A DNA stretch of 64,000 nucleotides, taken from assembly GCA_023418595.1 (NCBI GenBank), contig JAEZZI010000030.1:140016-204015 (forward strand), in the 5' to 3' direction. This document shows, in pieces, positions 1 to 8,444 of the stretch. Position numbers and translations under genes: made by a program. Every line of letters starts with the position of its first letter. Position 1 is the first letter of the stretch. Under the pieces are notes generated by a model. The model saw only the letters and a list, made by a program, of their open reading frames with translations. It was not told the DNA's origin and did no database searches. This stretch comes from Pseudomonadota bacterium. GTDB lineage: Bacteria > Pseudomonadota > Alphaproteobacteria > Sphingomonadales > Sphingomonadaceae.

Positions 1-2
1 AG

Positions 3-881
3 CTCGACCGTGATGCGCTGCTTGCCGCCGTCGGGGACTGCGACGTGCTGGTCCCGACTGTCACCGATACCATCGACGCCGATCTGATCGCAGCAGCAAA
101 CGACCGGCTGAAACTCATCGCCAATTACGGCGCGGGGGTGAACCATATCGACCTGAAGGCCGCGCGCGCACGCGGGATTGTCGTCACCAACACGCCGGGC
201 GTGCTGACCGAGGATACCGCCGACATGACGATGGCGCTGATCCTGTCGGTCCCGCGACGCCTGGCCGAGGGCGAAAAGCTGGTTCGATCGGGCGACTGGA
301 AGGGCTGGTCGCCGGGCGGGATGCTGGGCCACCGGATCGGCGGCAAGACGCTGGGCATCATCGGCATGGGACGGATCGGCCAAGCAGTGGCGATGCGCGC
401 CCGCGCCTTCGGCCTGTCGATCCATTACCACAACCGCCACCGCCTGCCCGCGGTGCTGGAGGCACAGCTTGCCGCGACCTGGCACCAAAATCTGGACGAG
501 ATGCTGGCGCTGGCCGACATCGTCACCATCCACACGCCGCTCAACGCCGATAGCGAAAACCTGATCGACGCGCGGCGGATCGCGCTGATGCGCCCGCATT
601 TGTTCGTCATCAACGCATCGCGCGGCGGCATCGTCGACGAGGACGCGCTGGTCGCCGCACTCGAAGACGGGCGACTGGCGGGGGCGGGGCTGGACGTGTG
701 GGAGCATGAACCGGCCATCGACCCGCGCCTGCTCGCGCTGCCGAATGTGGTGATGACCCCGCATATGGGATCTGCAACCTATGAGGGGCGAGAGGCAACC
801 GGCGAAAAGGTGATCGCCAATATCCGCATCTGGGCCGATGGCCATCGCCCGCCCGATCAGGTGCTGGAGGGCTGGGCATAA
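3..881 (+). CDS. D-isomer 2-hydroxyacid dehydrogenase (5' end cut off by window)
   Basis: NAD(P)-dependent dehydrogenase of the D-2-hydroxyacid family, probably a glyoxylate/hydroxypyruvate reductase or glycerate dehydrogenase. The frame is open from base 3 and codes for 292 residues. A GTG at 45 is in frame, but coding clearly continues upstream, so the true start lies outside the window. Visible motifs in order are the Rossmann GMGRIG, the catalytic-Arg segment SRGGIVDEDAL, the acidic WEHEP and the catalytic His in TPHMGSAT. About 30 residues of the N-terminal substrate domain seem to be missing. The family is certain; the substrate is not. Confidence 0.88.
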   Translation, partial: LDRDALLAAVGDCDVLVPTVTDTIDADLIAAANDRLKLIANYGAGVNHIDLKAARARGIVVTNTPGVLTEDTADMTMALILSVPRRLAEGEKLVRSGDWKGWSPGGMLGHRIGGKTLGIIGMGRIGQAVAMRARAFGLSIHYHNRHRLPAVLEAQLAATWHQNLDEMLALADIVTIHTPLNADSENLIDARRIALMRPHLFVINASRGGIVDEDALVAALEDGRLAGAGLDVWEHEPAIDPRLLALPNVVMTPHMGSATYEGREATGEKVIANIRIWADGHRPPDQVLEGWA

Positions 882-1018
882 CTTGACGGTTACCGGCAAG
901 TTTACCCTGTTGCGCAACCCCCTGAGATGATTGTCCTGATACCGGTATCGCCGAGCGGCTCTGTCGTCGCCGGGTCGGAGTATCGGTTATCTTCAGGAAG
1001 CGCGAAGAACGGCGAAAG

Positions 1019-1477
1019 GTGCTGGTGAACGCACGCATGCGCGTCGGCGGCGACTGGCGCGACGTGTCGATTCGCAATGTGTCGTCGCGCGGTCTGATGC
1101 TGGTCGCCGACGAACCGCCGCCGCCCGGTGCCTATATCGAAATTCGCAAGACCTTCATGACGATCGTCGCGCGCGCCGTCTGGTCGCAGGGCGGGTTCTT
1201 CGGTGTCCGCACCCAGGACAAGGTCGATTTCGACGAACTGATGGAAAATGCCAAGGGTCCGCCCGCGGACTGGAAACCCGGCATGGATCGTCGCACCGCA
1301 GACCGCACGGCGCAGCACCGCCCCGCCGACACCGCGGAACGCGGTCGCCAGTTCGCGCGCGCGTTTCAGTTCGTTGCGATCACCGGCGCGGCGGTCGGCG
1401 TGGCGGCGCTGCTGGCGCACAGCCTGTGGGAAACGCTGATGCGCTTCGTCGAACCGGTGACAAGCGCGCTGGGATAA
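1019..1477 (+). CDS. PilZ-domain protein with C-terminal membrane helix, start uncertain
   Basis: Putative c-di-GMP receptor. The N-terminal part reads as a PilZ barrel, with a D-x-S-x-R-N-x-S-x-x-G segment (DVSIRNVSSRG) and the closing strand FFGVRTQ. Residues about 120-145 form one hydrophobic helix, so the protein may be membrane-tethered. The GTG at 1019 gives 152 residues. The arginine-rich stretch expected before the barrel (REERRK) is encoded upstream in the same frame, but that frame has no ATG, GTG or TTG before the stop at 923. The start is therefore either a weak GTG here or has been lost to a frameshift (see findings). Confidence 0.7.
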   Translation: MLVNARMRVGGDWRDVSIRNVSSRGLMLVADEPPPPGAYIEIRKTFMTIVARAVWSQGGFFGVRTQDKVDFDELMENAKGPPADWKPGMDRRTADRTAQHRPADTAERGRQFARAFQFVAITGAAVGVAALLAHSLWETLMRFVEPVTSALG

Positions 1478-1510
1478 CCCCACGCCCGCATCCCAATCGA
1501 TCGCCCTAAC

Positions 1511-1587
1511 CCGTTCGTTTCGAGCGAAGTCGAGAAACGTGAGCCAGGCGCTCGCGGGCGTTTCTCGACTTCGCTCGAAACAAACGG
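1511..1587. repeat. Long intergenic inverted repeat, family A
   Basis: Two 29 bp arms (1511-1539 and 1559-1587) match in reverse complement with one mismatch and enclose 19 bp. The core resembles TCGAGCGAAGTCGAGAAACG. Close relatives occur at 40587-40665 and 43007-43110. It lies between convergent genes, so the RNA hairpin could also act as a bidirectional terminator. Confidence 0.9.
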
Positions 1588-1626
1588 TTTGGGGAGTTGC
1601 GACGGAAACGGGGTTGGAGCGAACCC

Positions 1627-3030
1627 TCAATCCCCCGTCAGGATCCGATCGACCAGCTGCTTCACCGTCGGCACGAAACCGTTCGAATAGAACGGGTCGC
1701 GCTGGAAATTGAATGCGGAATGGCCCGCGAACATCAGGTTCTGGTCGGTGTCGCCACCATGCGCGATGTCCTGCAACGTCTTCTGAATGCAGAAACTGCG
1801 CGGATCGGCCAGCCGTCCGGTCGAGTTGGTCTCGCTGTCCTTCCACGACGAAAAGGCGCAATGCGACAGACAGCCCATGCAATCGGCCTGGTCTTTGCGG
1901 ATTTCGGCCTTTTCCTGCGGAGTCACGAATACGACGGTATTGTCCGGCGTCTTCAGCGCATCGGTAAAGCCCTGGCCGAACCATTCGCGCGCGCGCAAGA
2001 GGTCACCCTTGGTCACCCAGAAGTTCTTGCCCTTCACGCCGACGTCGAGCTGAAACACATGGTCGCCCGCTTCCTGCGTCGAAAAGGCGATCTGGCGTTC
2101 CGAACGTGCTTCGAGCGAGCGCAGAAACGGATTGCGGACGGCAGACGAATAGAAGCCGGTCGGTGAAAACTGGTGCAGCAGCACATCGCCTTCCTCGATT
2201 TCCATCAGCTTCTGTTTCCAGCCATCGGGGATCGGGCTTTCCTGCGTCAACAGCGGCCGGGTGCCGTACTGGAACGCGATCTGGCCGAGTTCGGGATTGT
2301 CGATCCAGTTCTCCCAATCCCGCAGATACCAGACGCCGCCCGCCATCACGATCGGCACGCTATCGGAAATGCCGCCTTCGCGCATCGTCTCGCGTAGCGC
2401 TTTCACGCGCGGATAGGGGTCCTGGGGCGCGCGCGGGTCTTCGGCGTTGGACAGGCCGTTATGCCCGCCCGCGAGCCATGGATCTTCATAGACCACCGCT
2501 GCAAGAAACTCCGCCGCCTTCGAATAGGCGCGTTTCCACAGCGCACGAAATGCGCGTCCCGAACTGACGATCGGCAGATAGCTGACATTATACTGCGCGG
2601 CGATCTCGCTGAGCTTGTAGGGCATCCCCGCACCGCAGGTGACGCCCGCCACCAGCCCGCGGGTGCGTTCCAGCACCCCGTGCAGGATCGGCTGCGCGCC
2701 GCCCATTTCCCACAACACGTTGATGTTGATCGCGCCCTTGCCGCTGGCGATGTCATAGGCGCGCTTCACCTGTTCGACCGCGCCGTCGATGGCGTAGGCG
2801 ATCAGTTCCTCATGGCGTTCGCGCCGCGTCAGCGCCTTGTAGACCTGGGGAATGATCTTGCCTTCGGCGTCATAGCTGTCGGCGTTGACCGCGCTGACCG
2901 TGCCGATGCCGCCGGCGGCTGCCCATGCGCCGGCCGATGCGTGGTTGCTGGCCGACACGCCCTTCCCGCCTTCGACGAGGGGCCAGACTTCCTGGCCGTT
3001 ATAGACGATGGGCTTCAGGCCTTTGAACAC
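1627..3030 (-). CDS. Nitronate monooxygenase-family flavin oxidoreductase with Cys-rich tail
   Basis: FMN-dependent TIM-barrel protein of the nitronate monooxygenase/2-nitropropane dioxygenase family, 467 residues. GGAQPILHGV, VTCGAGMPYKL and PIVMAGGVW match the family's flavin-binding loops, and FQYGTRPLLT follows. The family usually runs about 320-360 residues. Here roughly 90 extra C-terminal residues contain CMGCLSHC and a further downstream Cys, which suggests a metal or Fe-S site. The reading starts at an ATG directly after a 150 bp gap to the neighbouring glycosyltransferase. The physiological substrate is unknown. Confidence 0.8.
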   Translation of the reverse strand: MFKGLKPIVYNGQEVWPLVEGGKGVSASNHASAGAWAAAGGIGTVSAVNADSYDAEGKIIPQVYKALTRRERHEELIAYAIDGAVEQVKRAYDIASGKGAININVLWEMGGAQPILHGVLERTRGLVAGVTCGAGMPYKLSEIAAQYNVSYLPIVSSGRAFRALWKRAYSKAAEFLAAVVYEDPWLAGGHNGLSNAEDPRAPQDPYPRVKALRETMREGGISDSVPIVMAGGVWYLRDWENWIDNPELGQIAFQYGTRPLLTQESPIPDGWKQKLMEIEEGDVLLHQFSPTGFYSSAVRNPFLRSLEARSERQIAFSTQEAGDHVFQLDVGVKGKNFWVTKGDLLRAREWFGQGFTDALKTPDNTVVFVTPQEKAEIRKDQADCMGCLSHCAFSSWKDSETNSTGRLADPRSFCIQKTLQDIAHGGDTDQNLMFAGHSAFNFQRDPFYSNGFVPTVKQLVDRILTGD

Positions 3031-3100
3031 GCAACCTCCGAACGAACTTTGTTTGACTGGGACCCTAGCGCGATTGGCGGGTCAAATCGAGTTTATTGGC

Positions 3101-4240
3101 TCAGCCGAGCGCGCCGGGCTTTCCTGCTATATTCGCGTAAAGCGCGGCATAGGATGCGATCATGGCCTTTTCATCGAAGATCGCCGCTGCGCGCGCACGA
3201 TTGGCCTCACCGATGCTTGTTCTCAGATCGGCATTCTTCGCCAGCGCGTCGAGCCGGTCGCGCAGCCGGACCGCCGTCCAGTCGTTGGACACGAAGGGCC
3301 GGTTGTCGTCGGCCACCATCTCGGAAATGTCGCCGACTGCGGGCGCGACGATCGGCAGCCCCGCCGCCATCGCCTCCATCACTGCGATCGGTTGCTGTTC
3401 CGATTTGGAGGTCAGCGCGAAAATGTCGAAATTGCCGATATAGCGGTGCGGTTCGGGCAGGAAGCCCGGCATCAGCAGTTCGTCCTCGAACCCCATCAGT
3501 TCTGCCGCCTCGATGATATTGTCGCGTTCCGGCCCTTCGCCGACAATGACGACGCGCACCTTGGCGTTCATGCCTGCCGCGCCGCGCACCAGCATCGGCA
3601 AATCCTTGACCGCGCGCAGACCCGCCACGGTGCCGATCACGATCTCGCCGGGCTTGCGCTTGAAACCGGGGATCGCCTTCGGATCGGCGCGCTTGGCATA
3701 CAGCCCGGTCGGGATGCCGTTGGAAATCCGGTGAAGCTTGTCCGGCGGCTGTTTCCAGTAGCGGGTGGCGATCGCCTCCAGCCGGTGCGACGGCACCACC
3801 AGCGCGTCCGCCGCCCCCAGGGCCATGCGGCGATACAGATTGCGGACATGGCTGAGCCGCACCGCCTCATCGGCGTTGAAACCGTCCTCGTGGTGGATCA
3901 CTGGCGGCAGCGCGCCGGGTTTCGACCCGAACACGCGCTTGGCCATCACCCCGTCGATCGCGCCCCAATTATAGGTGAGCACCAGATCGAAGCGCCGCAT
4001 GTAGCGGGCAATCGCCTCGTACCGCTTGACCGATGGCTTGCCGGTCAGCGGCGGCGGATCCATCTCGACTTCCCACTTGATGCCCTTGGAGATCAGGCTG
4101 GTCGCGCCGGTTTCCTCGGGCACGCCCGACACGATCATGTGCCGCGCCTTGTTGCCGAATGCGTTCATCAGGCGGACGGCGCGCGCTTCCTTGCCGCCGC
4201 GACCGAAGCTCGAATGGAGATGGAGGATGTTGAGCGCCAT
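3101..4240 (-). CDS. GT4-family glycosyltransferase
   Basis: Retaining glycosyltransferase of GT-B fold, 379 residues. The N-terminus has the glycine-rich loop SFGRGGKEARA. The C-terminal domain has VVIVGEGPERD, the nucleotide-sugar E-x7-E motif in EQQPIAVMEAMAAG, and PAVGDISEMV. It probably adds a sugar to an envelope polysaccharide or lipid, but no polysaccharide genes lie beside it. The ATG at 4240 gives a normal N-terminus. Confidence 0.85.
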   Translation of the reverse strand: MALNILHLHSSFGRGGKEARAVRLMNAFGNKARHMIVSGVPEETGATSLISKGIKWEVEMDPPPLTGKPSVKRYEAIARYMRRFDLVLTYNWGAIDGVMAKRVFGSKPGALPPVIHHEDGFNADEAVRLSHVRNLYRRMALGAADALVVPSHRLEAIATRYWKQPPDKLHRISNGIPTGLYAKRADPKAIPGFKRKPGEIVIGTVAGLRAVKDLPMLVRGAAGMNAKVRVVIVGEGPERDNIIEAAELMGFEDELLMPGFLPEPHRYIGNFDIFALTSKSEQQPIAVMEAMAAGLPIVAPAVGDISEMVADDNRPFVSNDWTAVRLRDRLDALAKNADLRTSIGEANRARAAAIFDEKAMIASYAALYANIAGKPGALG

Positions 4241-4325
4241 GTTGCCGGCTGCCCTTAACGGGTGATTGGGGGTTGCACAACGCGCGCCTCTTCTCTCGCG
4301 GTGCCCGGATTGAGACTAAGCGCGG

Positions 4326-5225
4326 TCAGCCCTGCCGCGCCAGCACCTTCGCCAGCAGCCGGTCGATCGCCGCGATCGCTTCCGGTTCCTCCAGCGTCGG
4401 GGCGTGCCCGACGCGCGGAATCGTCACCAGTTCGGCTTGCGGCGCCCGCGCGATCATCGCCGCGGCGCCCGTCGGGCTCAGGATATCCGACCTCTCCCCT
4501 CGCACCACCAGCATCGGCGCGTCGCCGATCGCGTCGAAGGCGCGCCACATGTCCGGCCCGGCTTCGTTCCCCGGCAGGCGGAACGGCTCGGCGATTTTCA
4601 TGTCGTAATCAAGCACGATGCGCCCCGCCGAATTGAGCCGGTGCAGCCGCTTCGCCATCACCAGCCAATCCTCTATCCCGTGATCGGGATAGATCGCGGC
4701 GTTCGCCTCCTGCACGCCGCGCGCGGCATGCACCCAGGTGGGATAGGTGGCGGGCTTGCCGACATAGGTGCGAATGCGCGCCAGTCCAGCGGGGTCGAGG
4801 TCAGGCCCGACATCGTTGAGCAGCACGCCCGCAAACCGTTGCTTGCCCGCCGCCGCCAGCAGCATCGTCAATATGCCGCCCAGCGACGTGCCGAATGCGA
4901 CGATGCCCGGCAAGGCCAGTTCGGCAAGCAGCGCCTCGATATCCTGAAGATAGGTCAGCGGAACATAGGTCATCGGATCCTTGGCGAACGCGCTTTCGCC
5001 CCGCCCGCGCAATTCGACGACGATCACCCGCCACTCGCCCGCCAGCCGCGCGGCCACGCCTTCGTAATCACGGACGTTGCGCGTCAGGCCGGGCAGGCAC
5101 AGAATCGCGGGGCGGTCGGCAGGCCCGGCATAGTCGCGATAATGCAGCCTCAGCCCGTCGTTGGACCACCAATAGCCGTCTTGATAGGCGGCGGCGGAAG
5201 CGGGCGGGTTGCGCGTGGACAGCAT
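4326..5225 (-). CDS. Alpha/beta hydrolase
   Basis: Serine hydrolase of the alpha/beta fold, 299 residues. The nucleophile elbow is GTSLGG (Ser near residue 118). A late strand VVRGERSDILS supplies the likely Asp, and VGHAPTLEEPE the His. The frame stays open far upstream, but that part is antisense to selO, so I take the ATG at 5225; an alternative GTG lies two codons upstream. The gene is divergent from selO with only 18 bp between start codons. Substrate unknown. Confidence 0.85.
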   Translation of the reverse strand: MLSTRNPPASAAAYQDGYWWSNDGLRLHYRDYAGPADRPAILCLPGLTRNVRDYEGVAARLAGEWRVIVVELRGRGESAFAKDPMTYVPLTYLQDIEALLAELALPGIVAFGTSLGGILTMLLAAAGKQRFAGVLLNDVGPDLDPAGLARIRTYVGKPATYPTWVHAARGVQEANAAIYPDHGIEDWLVMAKRLHRLNSAGRIVLDYDMKIAEPFRLPGNEAGPDMWRAFDAIGDAPMLVVRGERSDILSPTGAAAMIARAPQAELVTIPRVGHAPTLEEPEAIAAIDRLLAKVLARQG

Positions 5226-5243
5226 CGGCACCCATATCGCCGG

Positions 5244-6623
5244 ATGACCGAAATCCCGCAAGCCTTGCCTTCGTCCCCGCCCTACGCCCCCGAAACGCCG
5301 ATCCTGTCGCTGGGCAACGGCTTTTACGACGCGGTTCAGGCGGCCGATTTCCCGCAAACGACCTTGCGCTTCCGCAACCAGCGCTGGGCGGAACGGGTCG
5401 GCCTTGGCCTCCTGTCCGATGCCGACTGGCTCCGCCATTTCGGCCGGTTCGCGCCCCTGCCGGGCAACCTGCCGCAACCGCTCGCGCTGCGCTATCACGG
5501 GCACCAGTTCCGGGTGTACAATCCCGACATCGGCGACGGTCGCGGGTTCCTGTTCGCGCAGATGCGCGACACGCGCGGCCGGTTGCTCGATCTCGGCACC
5601 AAAGGGTCGGGGCAGACGCCCTACAGCCGCTCCGGCGACGGGCGATTGACGCTGACGGGCGGCATCCGCGAGGTGCTGGCAACCGAAATGCTCGAGGCGC
5701 TGGGCGTCAACACCTCCAAGAGCTTTTCGCTGATCGAAACCGGTGAGGCGCTGGAGCGGAACGACGAACCCTCCCCCACAAGGTCCGCCGTGCTGGTGCG
5801 CCTCAGCCACAGCCACATCCGCATCGGCATGTTCCAGCGACTGGCCTATTTCCGCGACGTGGAAGGCTTGCGCAAACTGGTCGATTACGCGCTGACGCAT
5901 CTGTTCGACGAGACGCCCGGCGACGATGCGCCCGTCCGGCTGCTGTCGCTGGTGGTCGAACGCACCGCGAACCTCGCCGCCAGCTATATGGCCGCAGGGT
6001 TCGTCCACGGCGTGCTCAACAGCGACAACATCAATGTGACGGGCGAGAGTTTCGATTACGGGCCGTGGCGTTTTGCCGAAACCTGGGATCCGGCCTTTAC
6101 CGCCGCCTATTTCGACCATGCGGGGCTGTATGCGTTCGGGCGCCAGCCCGAGGCGATCCACTGGGATGCGATGCAGTTGGCGGTCAGCTTGCGCCAGTTG
6201 GTCGAGGCCGAACCGCTGATCGCCGCGCTCGACACGTTCGGCGACCATTATCAGCCCGCCATCGCCGACGCGCTGCTCTGGCGGCTTGGCGTCATTCCGC
6301 GAGAAGCCGGGCAGAACCGGGCGCTGGTCCAGTCGATCGAACGCGGCCTCGGAACCAGCGGCGTAACGCTCGACCGCTTTTTTCATGACAGTTTCGGCGG
6401 ACATATACCCCATACGCTGACCGGCTTCGACGAAGCCCGGTCGATCCTGACCGACTATCGACCACGCAAGGACCGCGCGCATCCCCATTGGACCGGCGAG
6501 CCGTGTGACCTCCACATCGAAACCGTCGAATCAATCTGGGCGGCGATCGACGCGCACGACGACTGGGCACCGTTCGAGGCGAAGATCGCGCAAATCCGCG
6601 CGCTGGGCGCGGCGCTGGCATGA
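5244..6623 (+). CDS. selO: SelO/YdiU protein adenylyltransferase
   Basis: SelO-family pseudokinase that transfers AMP to protein Ser/Thr/Tyr residues, with roles in redox stress in characterised members. It has 459 residues; E. coli SelO has about 478. Signatures are LGTKGSGQTPYSR, GDGRLTLTGGIRE, NDEPSPTRSAVLVRLS, GVLNSDNINVTG with the metal-binding Asn, and DYGPW with the metal-binding Asp. The last residues are ALGAALA with no C-terminal Cys/Sec motif, as in many bacterial forms. I chose the ATG at 5244 because upstream codons are antisense to the hydrolase gene. Confidence 0.92.
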   Translation: MTEIPQALPSSPPYAPETPILSLGNGFYDAVQAADFPQTTLRFRNQRWAERVGLGLLSDADWLRHFGRFAPLPGNLPQPLALRYHGHQFRVYNPDIGDGRGFLFAQMRDTRGRLLDLGTKGSGQTPYSRSGDGRLTLTGGIREVLATEMLEALGVNTSKSFSLIETGEALERNDEPSPTRSAVLVRLSHSHIRIGMFQRLAYFRDVEGLRKLVDYALTHLFDETPGDDAPVRLLSLVVERTANLAASYMAAGFVHGVLNSDNINVTGESFDYGPWRFAETWDPAFTAAYFDHAGLYAFGRQPEAIHWDAMQLAVSLRQLVEAEPLIAALDTFGDHYQPAIADALLWRLGVIPREAGQNRALVQSIERGLGTSGVTLDRFFHDSFGGHIPHTLTGFDEARSILTDYRPRKDRAHPHWTGEPCDLHIETVESIWAAIDAHDDWAPFEAKIAQIRALGAALA

Positions 6624-6669
6624 CGCCAATGCTTTCATCGCCCCTGATTTCGTGCAATTGCGGGGATCT

Positions 6670-8082
6670 ATGAGCGGACAGGAACTGATCTCCACCGAAC
6701 CGGCGACCGGCGCGATCCTCTGGCGCGGCGTCGCGGGCAATCCCGATGCCGAAGTCGCCGCCGCGCGCGCCGGATGGGTCGAATGGGCCGCCAAGCCGCT
6801 GGCCTTCCGCATCGAAACACTGCGCCGTTTCGCCAATGTCGTGCGCGCCAGGACCGATGCGTTCGCCGACATCATCGCCCGCGAAACCGGCAAGCCGTTA
6901 TGGGAAGCGCGCACCGAAGTCGAAACGGTGATTGCCAAGGTCGACATCTCGGTCACCGCCTATTCCGAACGCACCGGCCAGCGGCGTCAGGAAGCCGCGG
7001 GCGGTCGCCTGTCGGTGCGGCACAAGCCGCATGGCGTGCTCGCCGTGCTCGGCCCCTATAATTTCCCCGCGCATCTTCCCAACGGCCACATTGTCCCCGC
7101 CCTGCTCGCGGGTAATGCAGTGGTGTTCAAACCGAGTGAGAAAACGCCCGCAAGTGGCGAATTTCTGGTCGATTGTTACCGTCAGGCGGGGGTGCCGGAA
7201 AATTGCGTGCGGCTGCTGCTCGGCGGGGTCGAACAGGGCAAGGGGCTGGCCGCGCATCCCGCTATCGACGGGCTGTTGTTCACCGGGTCGGCGCGCACCG
7301 GCATCGCGCTCAACCGCCAGTTCGCGGCCCAGCCCGAAAAGATCCTCGCGCTGGAGATGGGCGGCAACAACCCGATCCTTGTGTGGGACACGCCCGATCT
7401 CTACGCCGCCGCGGTGCTGGTGGTGCAATCGGCGTTCACGTCGGCAGGCCAACGCTGCACCGCCGCCAGCCGGTTGATCGTGGACCAGAAACTCGCCGAC
7501 CCTTTGCTGGCGGAGATCGACAGGATCGTCTCGCGCATCATCATCGGCGAGCCGCATGCCGATCCTCAGCCCTTCATGGGTCCCGTGATCGACAACGACA
7601 CCGCCGATATGCTGACCGAAAGTTTCCTGACGCTTTCGACGCGCGGCGGGCGGCCGATCAGGCATATGCGCCGCCTGACGGATGATCGTCCGTTCCTGAC
7701 TCCCGGCCTGATCGACATGACCGACGCCAGCGAGCGCCCGGACATCGAACTGTTCGGTCCGCTCCTCCAGGTCATCCGTACCGACGATTTCGATGAAGCG
7801 ATCGCGATCGCCAACGATACGCGCTACGGCCTGTCGGCGAGCCTCATCAGCCAGACGCCGCAGCTCTACGACCGGTTCTGGGCGAATATCCGCGCGGGCA
7901 TCGTGAATTGGAACAAGCCGACCAACGGCGCGTCCTCCTCCGCGCCGTTCGGCGGCATCGGCTGGTCGGGCAACCACCGTCCCAGCGCCTATTACGCTGC
8001 GGACTATTGCGCCTATCCTGTGGTGTCGTCCGAAGCCGAACAGGCGCGCGCGGCGATCGGTATCGGCCTGCGCGACGCGTGA
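6670..8082 (+). CDS. astD: Succinylglutamate-semialdehyde dehydrogenase-like aldehyde dehydrogenase
   Basis: NAD-dependent aldehyde dehydrogenase of 470 residues, closest by motif to AstD of the arginine succinyltransferase pathway. PYNFPAHLPNGHIVPALLAGN, the general-base Glu in LEMGGNNP and the catalytic Cys in SAGQRCTAASR are all present, and the tail WNKPTNGASSSAPFGG is AstD-like. No astA, astB or astE lies beside it, so it stands alone here. The ATG at 6670 follows a GGGGAT ribosome-binding sequence; upstream is the 46 bp gap after selO. Confidence 0.82.
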   Translation: MSGQELISTEPATGAILWRGVAGNPDAEVAAARAGWVEWAAKPLAFRIETLRRFANVVRARTDAFADIIARETGKPLWEARTEVETVIAKVDISVTAYSERTGQRRQEAAGGRLSVRHKPHGVLAVLGPYNFPAHLPNGHIVPALLAGNAVVFKPSEKTPASGEFLVDCYRQAGVPENCVRLLLGGVEQGKGLAAHPAIDGLLFTGSARTGIALNRQFAAQPEKILALEMGGNNPILVWDTPDLYAAAVLVVQSAFTSAGQRCTAASRLIVDQKLADPLLAEIDRIVSRIIIGEPHADPQPFMGPVIDNDTADMLTESFLTLSTRGGRPIRHMRRLTDDRPFLTPGLIDMTDASERPDIELFGPLLQVIRTDDFDEAIAIANDTRYGLSASLISQTPQLYDRFWANIRAGIVNWNKPTNGASSSAPFGGIGWSGNHRPSAYYAADYCAYPVVSSEAEQARAAIGIGLRDA

Positions 8083-8444
8083 TCGGCCTTCGCACCGAAT
8101 TTGCGATGAGCGGTGGAACGGATTGAGGTCCAAGGCTTTATCGGCGGCGTGAAACAGAATTACAGAAGCCGTGTCGCCATCCGATCCGCCCGCCTCCAGC
8201 AAGAAGCCAGCAACTGCATCGCCATAGCCATCGGAAAATCGGGCAGCTTCACCGCCGACCTGATCGACGAGGCCGTGCGCCTGAATACGCGCGCCCGCGA
8301 ATTGATGGCGCCAACCAACGACCGCGATAGACGACGCGAAACCGCCGACACAGCCTGAGTTTCGATCTGCCACCCAAGTTTGCCTAGCCCCGTCCAAAGC
8401 AACCATCATTTGAGGTTGGCGGCGGGGAAGCCCATTTCCCGGCA
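8083..8444. other. 362 bp gap before cobA
   Basis: There is no confident gene here. The only same-strand candidate is a GTG-started frame at 8113-8358 (listed separately). The last 85 bp before cobA are the likely place for the sulfur cluster promoter, but I see no convincing -35/-10 pair and no repeat. Confidence 0.5.
8113..8358 (+). CDS. Possible small hypothetical protein
   Basis: An 81-residue frame starting with GTG. I do not recognise it. It is basic and probably helical in its second half, with no signal peptide or membrane segment. A minus-strand frame of similar length overlaps it, which weakens the case. It may simply be open by chance in GC-rich DNA. Confidence 0.25.
   Translation: MERIEVQGFIGGVKQNYRSRVAIRSARLQQEASNCIAIAIGKSGSFTADLIDEAVRLNTRARELMAPTNDRDRRRETADTA

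Noticed and set aside
5226..6515. A 729-residue minus-strand frame extending the alpha/beta hydrolase upstream
   Set aside because: The extra 430 residues are exactly antisense to selO, have no domain-like features, and the hydrolase has a natural start at 5225.
8160..8402. An 80-residue minus-strand frame in the gap before cobA
   Set aside because: Arg/Ser/Ala-rich, no recognisable motif, and it competes with an equally weak plus frame.
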